Assembly (NCBI GenBank): GCA_000435635.1
Contig: FR882153.1
Coordinates: 1 to 41,570, forward strand
DNA length: 41,570 nt
Direction: 5' to 3'
Source of the DNA: Prevotella sp. CAG:1320
GTDB taxonomy: Bacteria > Bacteroidota > Bacteroidia > Bacteroidales > Bacteroidaceae
Numbering within the stretch: the stretch's first letter is position 1; each line of letters begins with the position of its first letter. The notes under the pieces were generated by a model, which was not told where the DNA came from, did no database searches, and saw only the letters and a list, made by a program, of their open reading frames with translations. Of the stretch, positions 33,627-40,836 are shown piece by piece. The position numbers and the translations under genes were made by a program.

Positions 33627-35597
33627 TTATGTGTCGATATTGGCATAGGTGGCGTTTTGTTCTATGAATTCCCTGCGGGGTTCCACGTCGTCACCCATCA
33701 ACATAGAGAAAACCTCGTCCGCTTGTACGGCGTTTTCTATGGTTACCTGCTTCAACAGTCTTCTGGCGGGATCCATGGTGGTTTCCCACAGCTGCTCGGC
33801 GTTCATCTCTCCCAGACCTTTGTAGCGCTGGGTGTGCAGTGCCTTGTCGTCTTCGCCTCCTTCCACGTACTTGTCTATGAAGGCTTGCCTCTGTTGCTCC
33901 GTATAGCAATACTCGCTCACCTTCTTGTAAGTGCATTTGTAGAGGGGCGGAGTAGCGATGTAGAGATGTCCTTCCTCTATCACGCGAGGCATGAAGCGAT
34001 AGAAAAGCGTCATGATCAGCGTGTCGATATGGGAACCGTCCACGTCGGCATCGGTCATGATAATAATCTTGTCATAGCGCAGTTTCTCCGTGTTGGCTTC
34101 CTTGCTGTCCTCGCCGTTCACGCCAAAGCGCACGCCAATGCTTTGTATGATGTTCATCACCGACTCGGCCTCGAACACCTTGTGCCATTGCACTTTCTCT
34201 ACGTTGAGAATCTTTCCCCTCAATGGGAGAATAGCTTGGTGGTAACGGTCACGGCCTTGCTTGGCGGTGCCGCCTGCCGAATCTCCCTCCACCAAGAATA
34301 TCTCGCACTCCTTGGGGTCTTTGTTGGAGCAGTCGGCCAACTTGCCGGGCAATCCTCCTCCTGTCATGAAGTTCTTGCGCTGCACGCTCTCGCGGGCTTT
34401 GCGTGCCGCGATACGCGCCGTGGCGGCCAGCACTACCTTCTCGCAAATCTTCTTGGCCTCGTCGGGATGCTCTTCCAGGTAGTCGGAGAGAGCCTCGTTC
34501 ACGGCCTGCTGCACCGCGCCTTGCACCTCGCTGTTGCCCAGCTTGGTCTTGGTCTGTCCCTCAAACTGGGGCTCGGCCACTTTGATGGAGATGACGGCGG
34601 TCAGTCCCTCGCGGAAGTCCTCGTTGGCTATCTCCACTTTGGCTTTCTCTATCTGCTTGGATATGGTGGGATCTGCCTCGGCATAGGCCTTCAGCGTGCG
34701 AGTCAACGCCATGCGGAAGCCCGTGAGGTGGGTACCGCCCTCTATGGTGTTGATGTTGTTCACGTAGGAGTGTATATTCTCGGAATAGTCGGTGTTGTAC
34801 ATCACGGCTATCTCGATAGGTACGTTCTGCTTCTCGGTCTTCAAGTAAATCACGTCGTCGAAGAGGTGGGTGCGGTGCCTGTCCACGTAGCGCACGAATT
34901 CCTTCAGTCCGTCCTTGGCGTGGAATACCTCTTGCTTGGTCTTTCCCTCCTCGTCGGGTCGCAAGTCGGTAAGGGTAATCTTGATGCCCGCGTTCAGGAA
35001 GGCGAGCTCCCTCATTCGGTTGGCGATGATGTCCCAGCGGTATATCGTGGTGGTGAATATCGTGGGGTCTGGCCAGAATTGCTGCCTGGTGCCTCGTTTG
35101 TCGGTCTCTCCCACCACCTTCACGGGATAGAGGGGCTTTCCCTTTTCATATTCTTGTTGGTATATCTTGCCGTCACGGAACACTTGCGACTTCATGTGGG
35201 TGGACAGGGCGTTTACGCAACTTACGCCCACGCCATGCAGTCCGCCGGAAACTTTATAGGAGCCCTTGTCGAACTTTCCGCCAGCGTGGAGCACGGTCAT
35301 GACTACTTCCAGGGCCGATTTGTGCAATTTCTCGTGCTCGTCCACTGGTATTCCGCGGCCGTTGTCTTCCACCGTGATGGAGTTGTCTTCGTTGATTGTC
35401 ACCTCTATGTCGGTGCAATAGCCCGCCATGGCCTCGTCTATGGAGTTGTCCACGGTTTCGTTCACCAAGTGGTGCAGGCCTTTTTCCGATATGTCGCCAA
35501 TATACATCGCGGGGCGCTTGCGAACGGCCTCGAGGCCCTCCAGCACCTGGATGTTACTGGCCGAGTAGTTGTTCTCTGCGTTTATGTTCTCTGCCAT
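33627..35597 (-). CDS. gyrB: DNA gyrase subunit B
   Basis: 656 aa, the usual Bacteroidetes length. ATP-binding subunit of the type II topoisomerase that introduces negative supercoils, acting with GyrA (not in the window). The GHKL ATPase domain shows VRKRPAMYIGD, ETVDNSIDEAMAGY, VEDNGRGIPV and GGLHGVGVSCVNALS. The transducer domain has GGTHLTGFRMALTR. The TOPRIM domain carries LVEGDSAGGTAKQGRDR (about residue 436) and IIMTDADVDGSHI (about 516), the Mg2+ site. The end has QRYKGLGEMNAEQLWETTMDP. The gene stands alone between its own promoter and terminator; rpsT is upstream behind another terminator. Confidence 0.98.
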   Translation of the reverse strand: MAENINAENNYSASNIQVLEGLEAVRKRPAMYIGDISEKGLHHLVNETVDNSIDEAMAGYCTDIEVTINEDNSITVEDNGRGIPVDEHEKLHKSALEVVMTVLHAGGKFDKGSYKVSGGLHGVGVSCVNALSTHMKSQVFRDGKIYQQEYEKGKPLYPVKVVGETDKRGTRQQFWPDPTIFTTTIYRWDIIANRMRELAFLNAGIKITLTDLRPDEEGKTKQEVFHAKDGLKEFVRYVDRHRTHLFDDVIYLKTEKQNVPIEIAVMYNTDYSENIHSYVNNINTIEGGTHLTGFRMALTRTLKAYAEADPTISKQIEKAKVEIANEDFREGLTAVISIKVAEPQFEGQTKTKLGNSEVQGAVQQAVNEALSDYLEEHPDEAKKICEKVVLAATARIAARKARESVQRKNFMTGGGLPGKLADCSNKDPKECEIFLVEGDSAGGTAKQGRDRYHQAILPLRGKILNVEKVQWHKVFEAESVMNIIQSIGVRFGVNGEDSKEANTEKLRYDKIIIMTDADVDGSHIDTLIMTLFYRFMPRVIEEGHLYIATPPLYKCTYKKVSEYCYTEQQRQAFIDKYVEGGEDDKALHTQRYKGLGEMNAEQLWETTMDPARRLLKQVTIENAVQADEVFSMLMGDDVEPRREFIEQNATYANIDT

Positions 35598-35622
35598 TAT
35601 TGTGATTCATACATTTAACGCG

Positions 35623-35652
35623 CAAAGATAACAAAAAAAGACGAGACGGGGA
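35623..35652 (-). promoter_or_regulatory. Promoter of gyrB
   Basis: TATCTTTG on the minus strand (35630-35623) fits the -7 consensus and lies about 25 nt before the ATG. A TTTC about 19-20 bp upstream is a near match to the TTTG box. Confidence 0.6.
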
Positions 35653-35667
35653 AAGAATTGATAGTAA

Positions 35668-35708
35668 AAAAAGCAAAAAGAAAGCCGTGCCCCGAAGGGG
35701 ACACGGCT
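35668..35708 (-). terminator. Rho-independent terminator of rpsT
   Basis: AGCCGTG...CACGGCT with inner CCCC/GGGG pairs and GAA loop (35683-35708). On the minus strand it is followed by TTTCTTTTTGCTTTTTTT. It separates rpsT from gyrB. Confidence 0.88.
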
Positions 35709-35737
35709 CTGAGTATTTTTAGTTCACCGTAGACCTT

Positions 35738-35992
35738 TTATGCCAAATTGGCGATGTGCTTGCACAGGCCAGACTTCAAGTTGGCGGCCTTGTTGTCGTG
35801 GATGATATTGTTCTTAGCCAACTTATCCAACAACTTCTGCACATAAGGATAGAGCTTTACGGCCTCTTCCTTGTCAGTCATGGCACGCAACTTGCGAACG
35901 GCGTTGCGCATGGTCTTTGCGTAATACTTGTTATGCAAAGCTCTTTTCTTCTCCTGACGGATTCTCTTGAGTGATGATTTGTGATTTGCCAT
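35738..35992 (-). CDS. rpsT: 30S ribosomal protein S20
   Basis: 84 aa, basic, three-helix protein that binds 16S rRNA. The family N-terminus [21 protein letters not shown], then [40 protein letters not shown] and final HIANLA, are diagnostic. tRNA-Glu lies 25 nt upstream on the same strand and shares the promoter, an arrangement I recall as common in Bacteroidetes. A strong terminator follows. Confidence 0.97.
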   Translation of the reverse strand: MANHKSSLKRIRQEKKRALHNKYYAKTMRNAVRKLRAMTDKEEAVKLYPYVQKLLDKLAKNNIIHDNKAANLKSGLCKHIANLA

Positions 35993-36017
35993 CTTTGTTT
36001 CTTTCGTTTTATTCAGG

Positions 36018-36089
36018 TAGTCCCTAGCAGAGTCGAACTGCTCTTTAGAGAATGAAAATCTCTCGTCCTAACCGATAGACGAAGGGACC
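36018..36089 (-). tRNA. tRNA-Glu (anticodon TTC)
   Basis: 72 nt on the minus strand, 5' GGTCCCT ... AGGGACT A 3'. The D arm is CGTCTATCGGTTAGGACG, the anticodon stem GAGAG/CTCTC encloses the loop with TTC, and the T arm holds GTTCGACTC. The acceptor pairs cleanly apart from a terminal G-U. CCA is not encoded: CCT follows the discriminator A. Confidence 0.95.
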
Positions 36090-36120
36090 GATAAAGGATA
36101 AGCCTTTTCTTTTGCGGGTG

Positions 36121-36152
36121 CAAAGTTACCCCAATTATTTTGATTGTGCAAA
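36121..36152 (-). promoter_or_regulatory. Promoter of tRNA-Glu and rpsT
   Basis: On the minus strand, TTTG (36152-36149) and TAACTTTG (36128-36121) are separated by 20 bp, a full consensus promoter. It starts transcription about 25 nt before the tRNA. Confidence 0.8.
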
Positions 36153-36191
36153 TTTTTCCGCCGATTTTTTCCTTTTATCGTCTTTTTTTGG

Positions 36192-36199
36192 TATTTTTG
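36192..36199 (+). promoter_or_regulatory. -7 box of recO
   Basis: TATTTTTG lies 30 nt before the ATG at 36230. It implies that the longer open frame starting at 36140 is not the real protein. Confidence 0.5.
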
Positions 36200-36229
36200 C
36201 GGTGTTTTATCCCTTTCCGAGGCTGTTTT

Positions 36230-36964
36230 ATGGAGACGAAGACGCGTGCCGTGGTGTTGCGCATGGTAAAGTATGGCGAGAGCAAACTAGTGGTCGACAT
36301 GTTCACCGAGGAACATGGACGAGTGGCTTTCATGGTCTCTGCCTCTAATTCTCACAAGGGAAGAAACAAGCGCAGGCTCTTCCAGCCGCTCTCCTTATTA
36401 TATATAAGGTATGACCACAGGCTGAAACCAGGGTTGCAGACCCTGCGCGAGGCAAGTCTCGCGTACCCTCTCAGCGACCTGCCGACCCATCCCCATAAGC
36501 TGCCTATCGCTTTTTTCCTCTCCGAGTTCCTCTGTCATGCCACCCGGGATGAACAGCAAAACCTGCCGCTCTTCCATTTCATTGCCGAGAGTGTCACCTG
36601 GCTGGACGGCGCGCGGGAAGGCTTCGCCAACTTCCACGTGGTGTTCATGACGCGGCTCACGGCTTTTCTCGGCTTCATGCCCAACACAGAGGACTATCGC
36701 CCGGGCTATGTCTTCGACCTGCGTGAGGGTGCTTTCCGCGGTCATGTGCCCTTGCATCCCGAGTTCCTGCCCGCGGATGAGTCGGCCTTCCTTTCCGTCT
36801 TGCTGCGCCTGCGCTATGAGAACATGGCCCGTCTCGCCCTTTCCCGCCAGCAGCGCAACCGCTGTACGGAGGCTCTTCTTACCTATTACAAGCTCCACGT
36901 GCCAGACTTCCCCGACCTGAAATCCTTTTCCGTCTTGCGGGAAATTACTTCGGGACTGGGATGA
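36230..36964 (+). CDS. recO: DNA repair protein RecO
   Basis: 244 aa from METKTRAVVLRMVKYGESKLVVDMFTEEHGRVAFMV, the classic RecO N-terminal OB-fold. Mediator that loads RecA with RecR and anneals DNA during recombination repair. The middle has PLSDLPTHPHKLPIAFFLSEFLCHAT and the helical domain HFIAESVTWLDG, MTRLTAFLGFMPN. The zinc-binding cysteines seen in many RecO proteins are not evident here, as in other Bacteroidetes versions I recall. The end KSFSVLREIT is typical. A 22-bp repeat/hairpin (36975-37031) follows at once. Confidence 0.93.
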   Translation: METKTRAVVLRMVKYGESKLVVDMFTEEHGRVAFMVSASNSHKGRNKRRLFQPLSLLYIRYDHRLKPGLQTLREASLAYPLSDLPTHPHKLPIAFFLSEFLCHATRDEQQNLPLFHFIAESVTWLDGAREGFANFHVVFMTRLTAFLGFMPNTEDYRPGYVFDLREGAFRGHVPLHPEFLPADESAFLSVLLRLRYENMARLALSRQQRNRCTEALLTYYKLHVPDFPDLKSFSVLREITSGLG

Positions 36965-36974
36965 GAAACGAAAT

Positions 36975-37031
36975 GCCCGAAAAAGCCAGTACTACTGATA
37001 TCGCCAAGCAGTAGTACTGACTTTTTCAGGC
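36975..37031. repeat. Array G: two 22-bp units forming an inverted repeat after recO
   Basis: GCCCGAAAAAGCCAGTACTA at 36975 begins a 23-bp arm complementary at 21 of 23 positions to 37009-37031, with an 11-nt loop. Read as tandem units, CAGTAC starts at 36987 and CAGTAG at 37009, 22 bp apart. The CAGTAC start is shared with array D. It may serve as the recO terminator (11 nt after the stop, CTTTTTC inside the 3' arm). Confidence 0.65.
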
Positions 37032-37124
37032 CTTTATCGTGAATGGGAGGAAAAGTTTGCGCTTTCTTTCGTTTGAATGCGTTTAATTGCATTTTATCGC
37101 GCTTTATTTTGGCGTCTCAAGTGC

Positions 37125-37216
37125 TCTATAGATCACTTGTTATGGTTTCTATAGTTCACTTCATGTCATTTCTATAGAGCAGTTGACCTCATCTCTATAG
37201 ATCACTTGGGAGGTGT
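37125..37216. repeat. Tandem array E: four 23-bp units
   Basis: TCTATAG starts at 37125, 37148, 37171 and 37194, a strict 23-bp period. Units continue with (A/T)TCACTT or AGCAGTTGAC. The TCACTT pieces recall array A. No gene is visible here. Confidence 0.75.
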
Positions 37217-37244
37217 TCAGCAGGGCAATTTTGGGGGCATTTGA

Positions 37245-37358
37245 ATACAAGTTATTTTGTCGACCGAAATAACTTGTTTTGTCGGGCAAAATAACTTAAA
37301 TTGCCGAGCAAAATAAGTTGAATTGTCCGCGAAAACAAGTTGAATTGTGAGGCAAGGT
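37245..37358. repeat. Tandem array F: five 22-bp units
   Basis: AA(G/C)TT starts at 37249, 37271, 37293, 37315 and 37337, exactly 22 bp apart, in a context like AAAATAA(C/G)TTnAATTGnC. It begins about 30 bp after array E. A 117-codon minus-strand frame crosses it but has repeat-derived composition, so I do not call it. From 37359 to 37576 I see nothing further. Confidence 0.78.
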
Positions 37359-37532
37359 CCGTGACCCAATGTTTTTGCCGCTTCCCCTTGCCGCCCTCCG
37401 CATGGTTTTGATGCCTTTCTTTCCCCATGGGTTTGCTTGTCCTTCTGTCTGCTTCTTGTGAAAAAGACTTAAATCCGCGCTTCGCTAATCGCAAAGATGT
37501 CGCTCGTTGATACATGGCACCGATTTTTTCAC

Positions 37533-37540
37533 TATATTTG
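37533..37540 (+). promoter_or_regulatory. -7 box before a small interrupted ORF
   Basis: TATATTTG fits the consensus and lies 37 nt before the ATG at 37577. A TTG lies 23 bp upstream, slightly long spacing. Confidence 0.4.
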
Positions 37541-37576
37541 TGACAATGTTTTTCGAGTTTGAATAACCATACGCTT

Positions 37577-37816
37577 ATGGACCTGAGGTCTACCGCCTTG
37601 TGCATTTACATCTGCACTTCCATTGGTTGGCGTCTCCACGTGGATGCCATCGTTTACTTGTCGGGGTTATTCAGTGTTTAGGCTGTTTACAAGCTGTTGC
37701 GAGGTGGCAATAAGTGGTGGAAATTCGTCTTGGCTGTTTTCATAATCTATTATAATGCCTGGTTTGCCTTTGATTGCTGGTCTGCCCCTTCTGTTCCATC
37801 CAGTTCCCCTCATTGA
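37577..37816 (+). pseudogene. Small membrane-protein ORF interrupted by an in-frame TAG (tentative)
   Basis: An ORF from ATG 37577 reads MDLRSTALCIYICTSIGWRL, HVDAIVYLSGLFSV and then TAG at 37679-37681. The same frame continues [36 protein letters not shown] to a TGA at 37814-37816. The second half has a basic patch, a Trp-rich hydrophobic span and protein-like composition. Read through, it would give a protein of about 78 residues with two membrane segments. No family recognised. It may be a decayed gene or chance. Confidence 0.35.
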
Positions 37817-37839
37817 ACGTGGAATTTATAGCCTGGGAT

Positions 37840-37870
37840 TTTGCGGGTTGGATATATTTCATTATATTTG
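37840..37870 (+). promoter_or_regulatory. Promoter of the YbjQ-family gene
   Basis: TTTG at 37840-37843 and TATATTTG at 37863-37870, 19 bp apart: full consensus. It fixes the start of the next gene at 37896. Confidence 0.75.
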
Positions 37871-37895
37871 CCCCGATGATTTAAAGCATACGATT

Positions 37896-38213
37896 ATGAT
37901 ACTATCCACAACCCCGACCATAGAGGGGCATCCCATTTTGGCCTATAAGGGCATAGTGACTGGCGAGTCTATCATTGGCGCCAACTTCGTGAAAGACTTC
38001 TTCGCGGGCATACGCGATATCATCGGAGGTCGCTCCGGCAGTTACGAGCAAGTGCTCCGCGAGGCCAAGGACACCGCTATGGCAGAGATGCAGGAGCGCG
38101 CCAGCAGTATGGGAGCCAACGCCATAGTGGGTATAGACATCGATTACGAGACCGTAGGCCAAAGCGGTTCCATGCTCATGGTGGCGGTAAGCGGCACTGC
38201 CGTGCTGATATAG
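37896..38213 (+). CDS. YbjQ/UPF0145 family protein
   Basis: 105 aa, the length of E. coli YbjQ. The family pattern is complete: [79 protein letters not shown] and [14 protein letters not shown]. It is a small cytoplasmic pentamer-forming fold, sometimes called heavy-metal-binding, though a metal role is unproven. The longer open frame upstream is ruled out by the promoter at 37840-37870. It is a single-gene unit, convergent with the broken HNH gene. Confidence 0.93.
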   Translation: MILSTTPTIEGHPILAYKGIVTGESIIGANFVKDFFAGIRDIIGGRSGSYEQVLREAKDTAMAEMQERASSMGANAIVGIDIDYETVGQSGSMLMVAVSGTAVLI

Positions 38214-38232
38214 GGAACAGATTGTATCTTCT

Positions 38233-39033
38233 TCACCGCTTCTTGAATTGCTCATAGCGCATTTGCAGGAAGTCTTTTTCGGGAAGAAACCTATCGGGCA
38301 TCGTTATTTTCCTGCCTTGCAGACCTTTAAGGTATGTCAGGAATCTCCCCTCATAGGTCTTTGTCAGTAACTCGTCGGAAATGGTGATAACCAAGTCGGG
38401 CGAGATGCCGATGAGTAATTTGTCATAGGCCTTGTGGAAGAAAGGGTTCATGCACAGGCCATTCTTGGGATTTGTCCTGTTAACGCTGTCGCATCCCCAG
38501 TCAACAATGTGGCACGCCTCTAGCAATTCCGTGCTTCCAACGCCCGAGACACAACACTTGTTGTTGTAAGCGCTCAATACGGCCGTGCGGAAGAATTGCT
38601 GGTTGATGCGTTGTTTTACCACGGCTTCACGTTCTTTTCCTGATGGCAGCGCATGGGTGTCAAGCCCTATTCTTTCTTCTAGAGTCTTTCCTTGTAATTC
38701 CGCGATGATTCTTTCGCTCTCATAGGCAAGACGCTCGGGAGCAGAGGAAAACTCTTTCCACACTTCTTCTTCCATCCTTGCCCCATGTCTCAACCCCGTG
38801 ATACCCTTCTTTCACAAATCAGGGTCTAGCCTTCCGATGTTTCCCACTTTCATGTTCAAGGCACTGGGACTTCTGCCGAGTATCTGGGCGTAATGTCGTA
38901 TGATGGGGTTTTCTTTTCCGCTTTCCTTGAAAGGAACCTTGCAATACACATAGAAAGCCACGATGGTTTCCTCTCTGCTCCAAGGTTTTCTCATGTTGTT
39001 TATGTTTAGCGACATATCATGCTCATTTCTCAT
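38233..39033 (-). pseudogene. HNH endonuclease gene interrupted by one in-frame TGA
   Basis: Two pieces share one frame. The N-terminal part (39033-38815; MRKPWSREETIVAFYVYCKVPF, HYAQILGRSPSALNMKVGNI, GRLDPDL) ends at TGA 38814-38812. After six codons (KKGITG) the frame goes on LRHGARMEEEVWKEF to the HNH domain. That domain has CCVSGVGSTELLEACHIVDWG and NRTNPKNGLCMNPFFHKAYD with the H, N and H positions intact, ending at 38233. The joined product would have about 266 residues, as in the HNH proteins of this type common in Bacteroidetes. A single C-to-T change (CGA to TGA) would explain the stop. A TACCTTTG promoter box is still present. The catalytic half could be restarted from the TTG at 38793 or ATG at 38775. 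Confidence 0.85.
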
Positions 39034-39059
39034 TGTTTGTGAAAGGTGTTTCTTGAATG

Positions 39060-39067
39060 CAAAGGTA
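39060..39067 (-). promoter_or_regulatory. -7 box of the HNH gene
   Basis: TACCTTTG on the minus strand fits the consensus. TTTTTGG lies about 23 bp upstream on that strand. It lies 27 nt before the ATG at 39033. Confidence 0.5.
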
Positions 39068-39160
39068 CAAAAACGCAGTGCAATCTATGCCAAAAACTAC
39101 CAATAAAGCGGAAAAACTTTATTTTCCACCGCAAATCGTGGTCAATTCAAAAAAATGATG

Positions 39161-39168
39161 TACCTTTG
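39161..39168 (+). promoter_or_regulatory. -7 box of tRNA-Pro
   Basis: TACCTTTG lies 11 nt before the tRNA. The -33 region (CAATTC) is weak. Confidence 0.5.
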
Positions 39169-39178
39169 CACCGCAATA

Positions 39179-39251
39179 CGGGATTTAGCGCAGTTGGTAG
39201 CGCACTACGTTCGGGACGTAGGGGTCGGGCGTTCGAGTCGCCTAATCCCGA
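39179..39251 (+). tRNA. tRNA-Pro (anticodon CGG)
   Basis: CGGGATT pairs with AATCCCG; the D arm is GCGCAGTTGGTAGCGC; the anticodon arm CTACG-TTCGGGA-CGTAG carries CGG. The T arm GGGCG-TTCGAGT-CGCCT is complete. 73 nt including the discriminator A; CCA is not encoded. Confidence 0.95.
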
Positions 39252-39255
39252 CTGC

Positions 39256-39293
39256 AAGCAAGAAAGGCTGCCTTTGGGCAGCCTTTCTTGCTT
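39256..39293 (+). terminator. Terminator of tRNA-Pro
   Basis: A perfect 17-bp stem (39256-39272 with 39277-39293, loop TTTG) begins 5 nt after the tRNA. The end of the 3' arm and following bases are T-rich. From here to 39468 I see no gene. Confidence 0.85.
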
Positions 39294-39468
39294 ATGTTTG
39301 TTTGCCCTGGGGAGCTGCCCAGAACCCGTCTTTTCTTTTTTCGAAAGACAAGTTGGCTGGGCTAGGGATGATAAAGGTGGCGTTTCTTTTGCGGGGAAGG
39401 CCGCTCTTGTTTTATTTTCCTGATATTTTCCTTTTTACCTGTGCTTGGAGCGGTTGCCTTTTGGCTTT

Positions 39469-39744
39469 TCACCTATTTGCTTTCCCTATGATTTCCTTGG
39501 GCTGTGTGGGCATCGCCTCACTTTGAGTATATACGTAGGCGGATACCTCTGTGGCTAGCTTGTGGGCTTCCGTTACGGGTAGCCCTTTCAGTATGGCAGC
39601 GCAAAAAGCACCCGTGAATGAGTCGCCCGCGCCTACTGTGTCTGTCACTTCCACACAGGGAGTCTCCTGAAAAGACATGCGTCCTGGTGTGAACGCATAG
39701 CTGCCGTTGGAGCAAGACTGCGATGTGAAGGCCGCTATGGTCAA
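39469..39744 (-). pseudogene. C-terminal remnant of a PfkB-family sugar kinase
   Basis: About 80 codons match the end of fructokinase/ribokinase-like enzymes: NGSYAFTPGRMSFQETPCVEV, then the signature TDTVGAGDSFTGAFCAAIL with the catalytic Asp, and HKLATEVSAYVYTQSEAMPTQP. Intact proteins have about 300 residues; the first 200 or so are missing. Upstream in this frame a degenerate stretch (about 25 codons, RKGIAISLLLTIAAFTSQ) runs to a TGA near 39820, against the end of the helix-hairpin-helix gene. No start or promoter. It is a dead fragment, probably left by a deletion. Confidence 0.82.
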
Positions 39745-39875
39745 GAGCAGGGAGATGGCTATCCCTTTCCTTTGCGCAGGGGAGGAGAAGAAGCTGGTTT
39801 CGTGAGTTTTCCTGGTTTTTCATGTGTGCCAAGGTTTTGGTGTTAAAGGTTGAAGGAATTGGCGCGGTCACGTTC

Positions 39876-40817
39876 TCAGAAAGTTACATAGGGCTGGAGT
39901 CTCTCTATCTGCGCTGGCGGGAAGTCTGGCGAGAAGCGCAATTCTTCCAGGCTGTGAAGCGGACCATGCAGGCGGCGGTACTCGCAGATGGCTTTGGCCT
40001 GGTAGAAGTTGATGTAGGGGTGGCGGCGCAACTGGTTGAGCGAAAGTTTATTGATGTTGAGCTTGCGTACCTGGGTAGCGTCTATTGTGATGTATCGCAA
40101 GGCCGACTCGGGCACGGGGCCTGATTCCAAGACTTGTGCCATAGTGATGAAACCGCCCAGGCGCTCACGATAGCGGATGATCATGCGGGCATAGGCGCTG
40201 CCTATGCCTGGTATCTTTTGCAGTTGAGTGGTGTCTGCTGAGTTGATGGCAATGTGCTCGCCAGGCCTCAGCTTGTGCCTTGCCGTATAGGTGTAGCGGG
40301 GTGCTTTCGTCGCGGATGAGTCCATGGATCTAGCGTTATTGCTTGTGCGGCGGGGTGCGTAGTAATCGGCGGCGGGAAGATAGTCGGGCGAGATGCGGAT
40401 GTAGGGTCTCAGCTCCCGGTATTGTTTTCGGGTCAGTCCATAGAGCCGGGCGAAGTCAGACGGTTGGCGGAATGTGCCACCTTTGGCTCGATAGCGATAG
40501 ATGGAGCGCACTTGCCATGGGGCGAGACCCAGGCGCAGTAGCTGTGTGCTGTCTGCCGTGTTGGGGTCGAAGGGGAAACGCTCCGCTTTTACCTCCTCTA
40601 CTCTGTAATATTTTTCCGCGGAGTTGGTTCTTCCATTGGCGTATTCTCTGTTGGCCTTTTTGCGAGAGTTTGTTTTTTTAGCGGTGGGTGGGGGAGAAGA
40701 ACTTTCGCCAAGCCAGAATATCAGTGAGAGGGCGACCACTGCCAAAGCCAAGAGCGTGAGTACCGCACGGCGGTCGTCACGTTGCAAGTAGAAGAACTCC
40801 TTTATATAATTACGCAT
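39876..40817 (-). CDS. Membrane-anchored helix-hairpin-helix (ComEA-like) protein
   Basis: 313 aa. A short cytoplasmic start with basic residues (RDDRRAV) is followed by one membrane span (LTLLALAVVALSLIFWL, about residues 17-35) and a basic Ser/Lys-rich linker. Three helix-hairpin-helix units follow: FDPNTADSTQLLRLGLAPWQVRSIYRYR, INSADTTQLQKIPGIGSAYARMIIRYRE and LNINKLSLNQLRRHPYINFYQAKAICEYR. ComEA-type proteins bind double-stranded DNA during uptake. In Bacteroidetes these proteins are widespread and mostly uncharacterised. It follows the Na+-dependent transporter by 19 nt, so they are probably co-transcribed. The PfkB remnant lies downstream. Confidence 0.88.
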   Translation of the reverse strand: MRNYIKEFFYLQRDDRRAVLTLLALAVVALSLIFWLGESSSPPPTAKKTNSRKKANREYANGRTNSAEKYYRVEEVKAERFPFDPNTADSTQLLRLGLAPWQVRSIYRYRAKGGTFRQPSDFARLYGLTRKQYRELRPYIRISPDYLPAADYYAPRRTSNNARSMDSSATKAPRYTYTARHKLRPGEHIAINSADTTQLQKIPGIGSAYARMIIRYRERLGGFITMAQVLESGPVPESALRYITIDATQVRKLNINKLSLNQLRRHPYINFYQAKAICEYRRLHGPLHSLEELRFSPDFPPAQIERLQPYVTF

Positions 40818-40836
40818 GTCTACAGGATGTTGACGG

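Noticed and set aside
33597..35618. A 673-codon open frame antisense to gyrB
   Set aside because: It mirrors gyrB codon for codon, has no start signal or recognisable domain, and gyrB on the other strand is certain. Long shadow frames are common in this genome.
36140..36229. A longer RecO start 30 codons upstream
   Set aside because: Those codons cross a -7 box and a T-rich leader, and the family N-terminus begins at METKTRAVVL.
37252..37605. A minus-strand frame of 117 codons
   Set aside because: Its C-terminal part is a translation of the 22-bp tandem array, and the rest shows no family or promoter.
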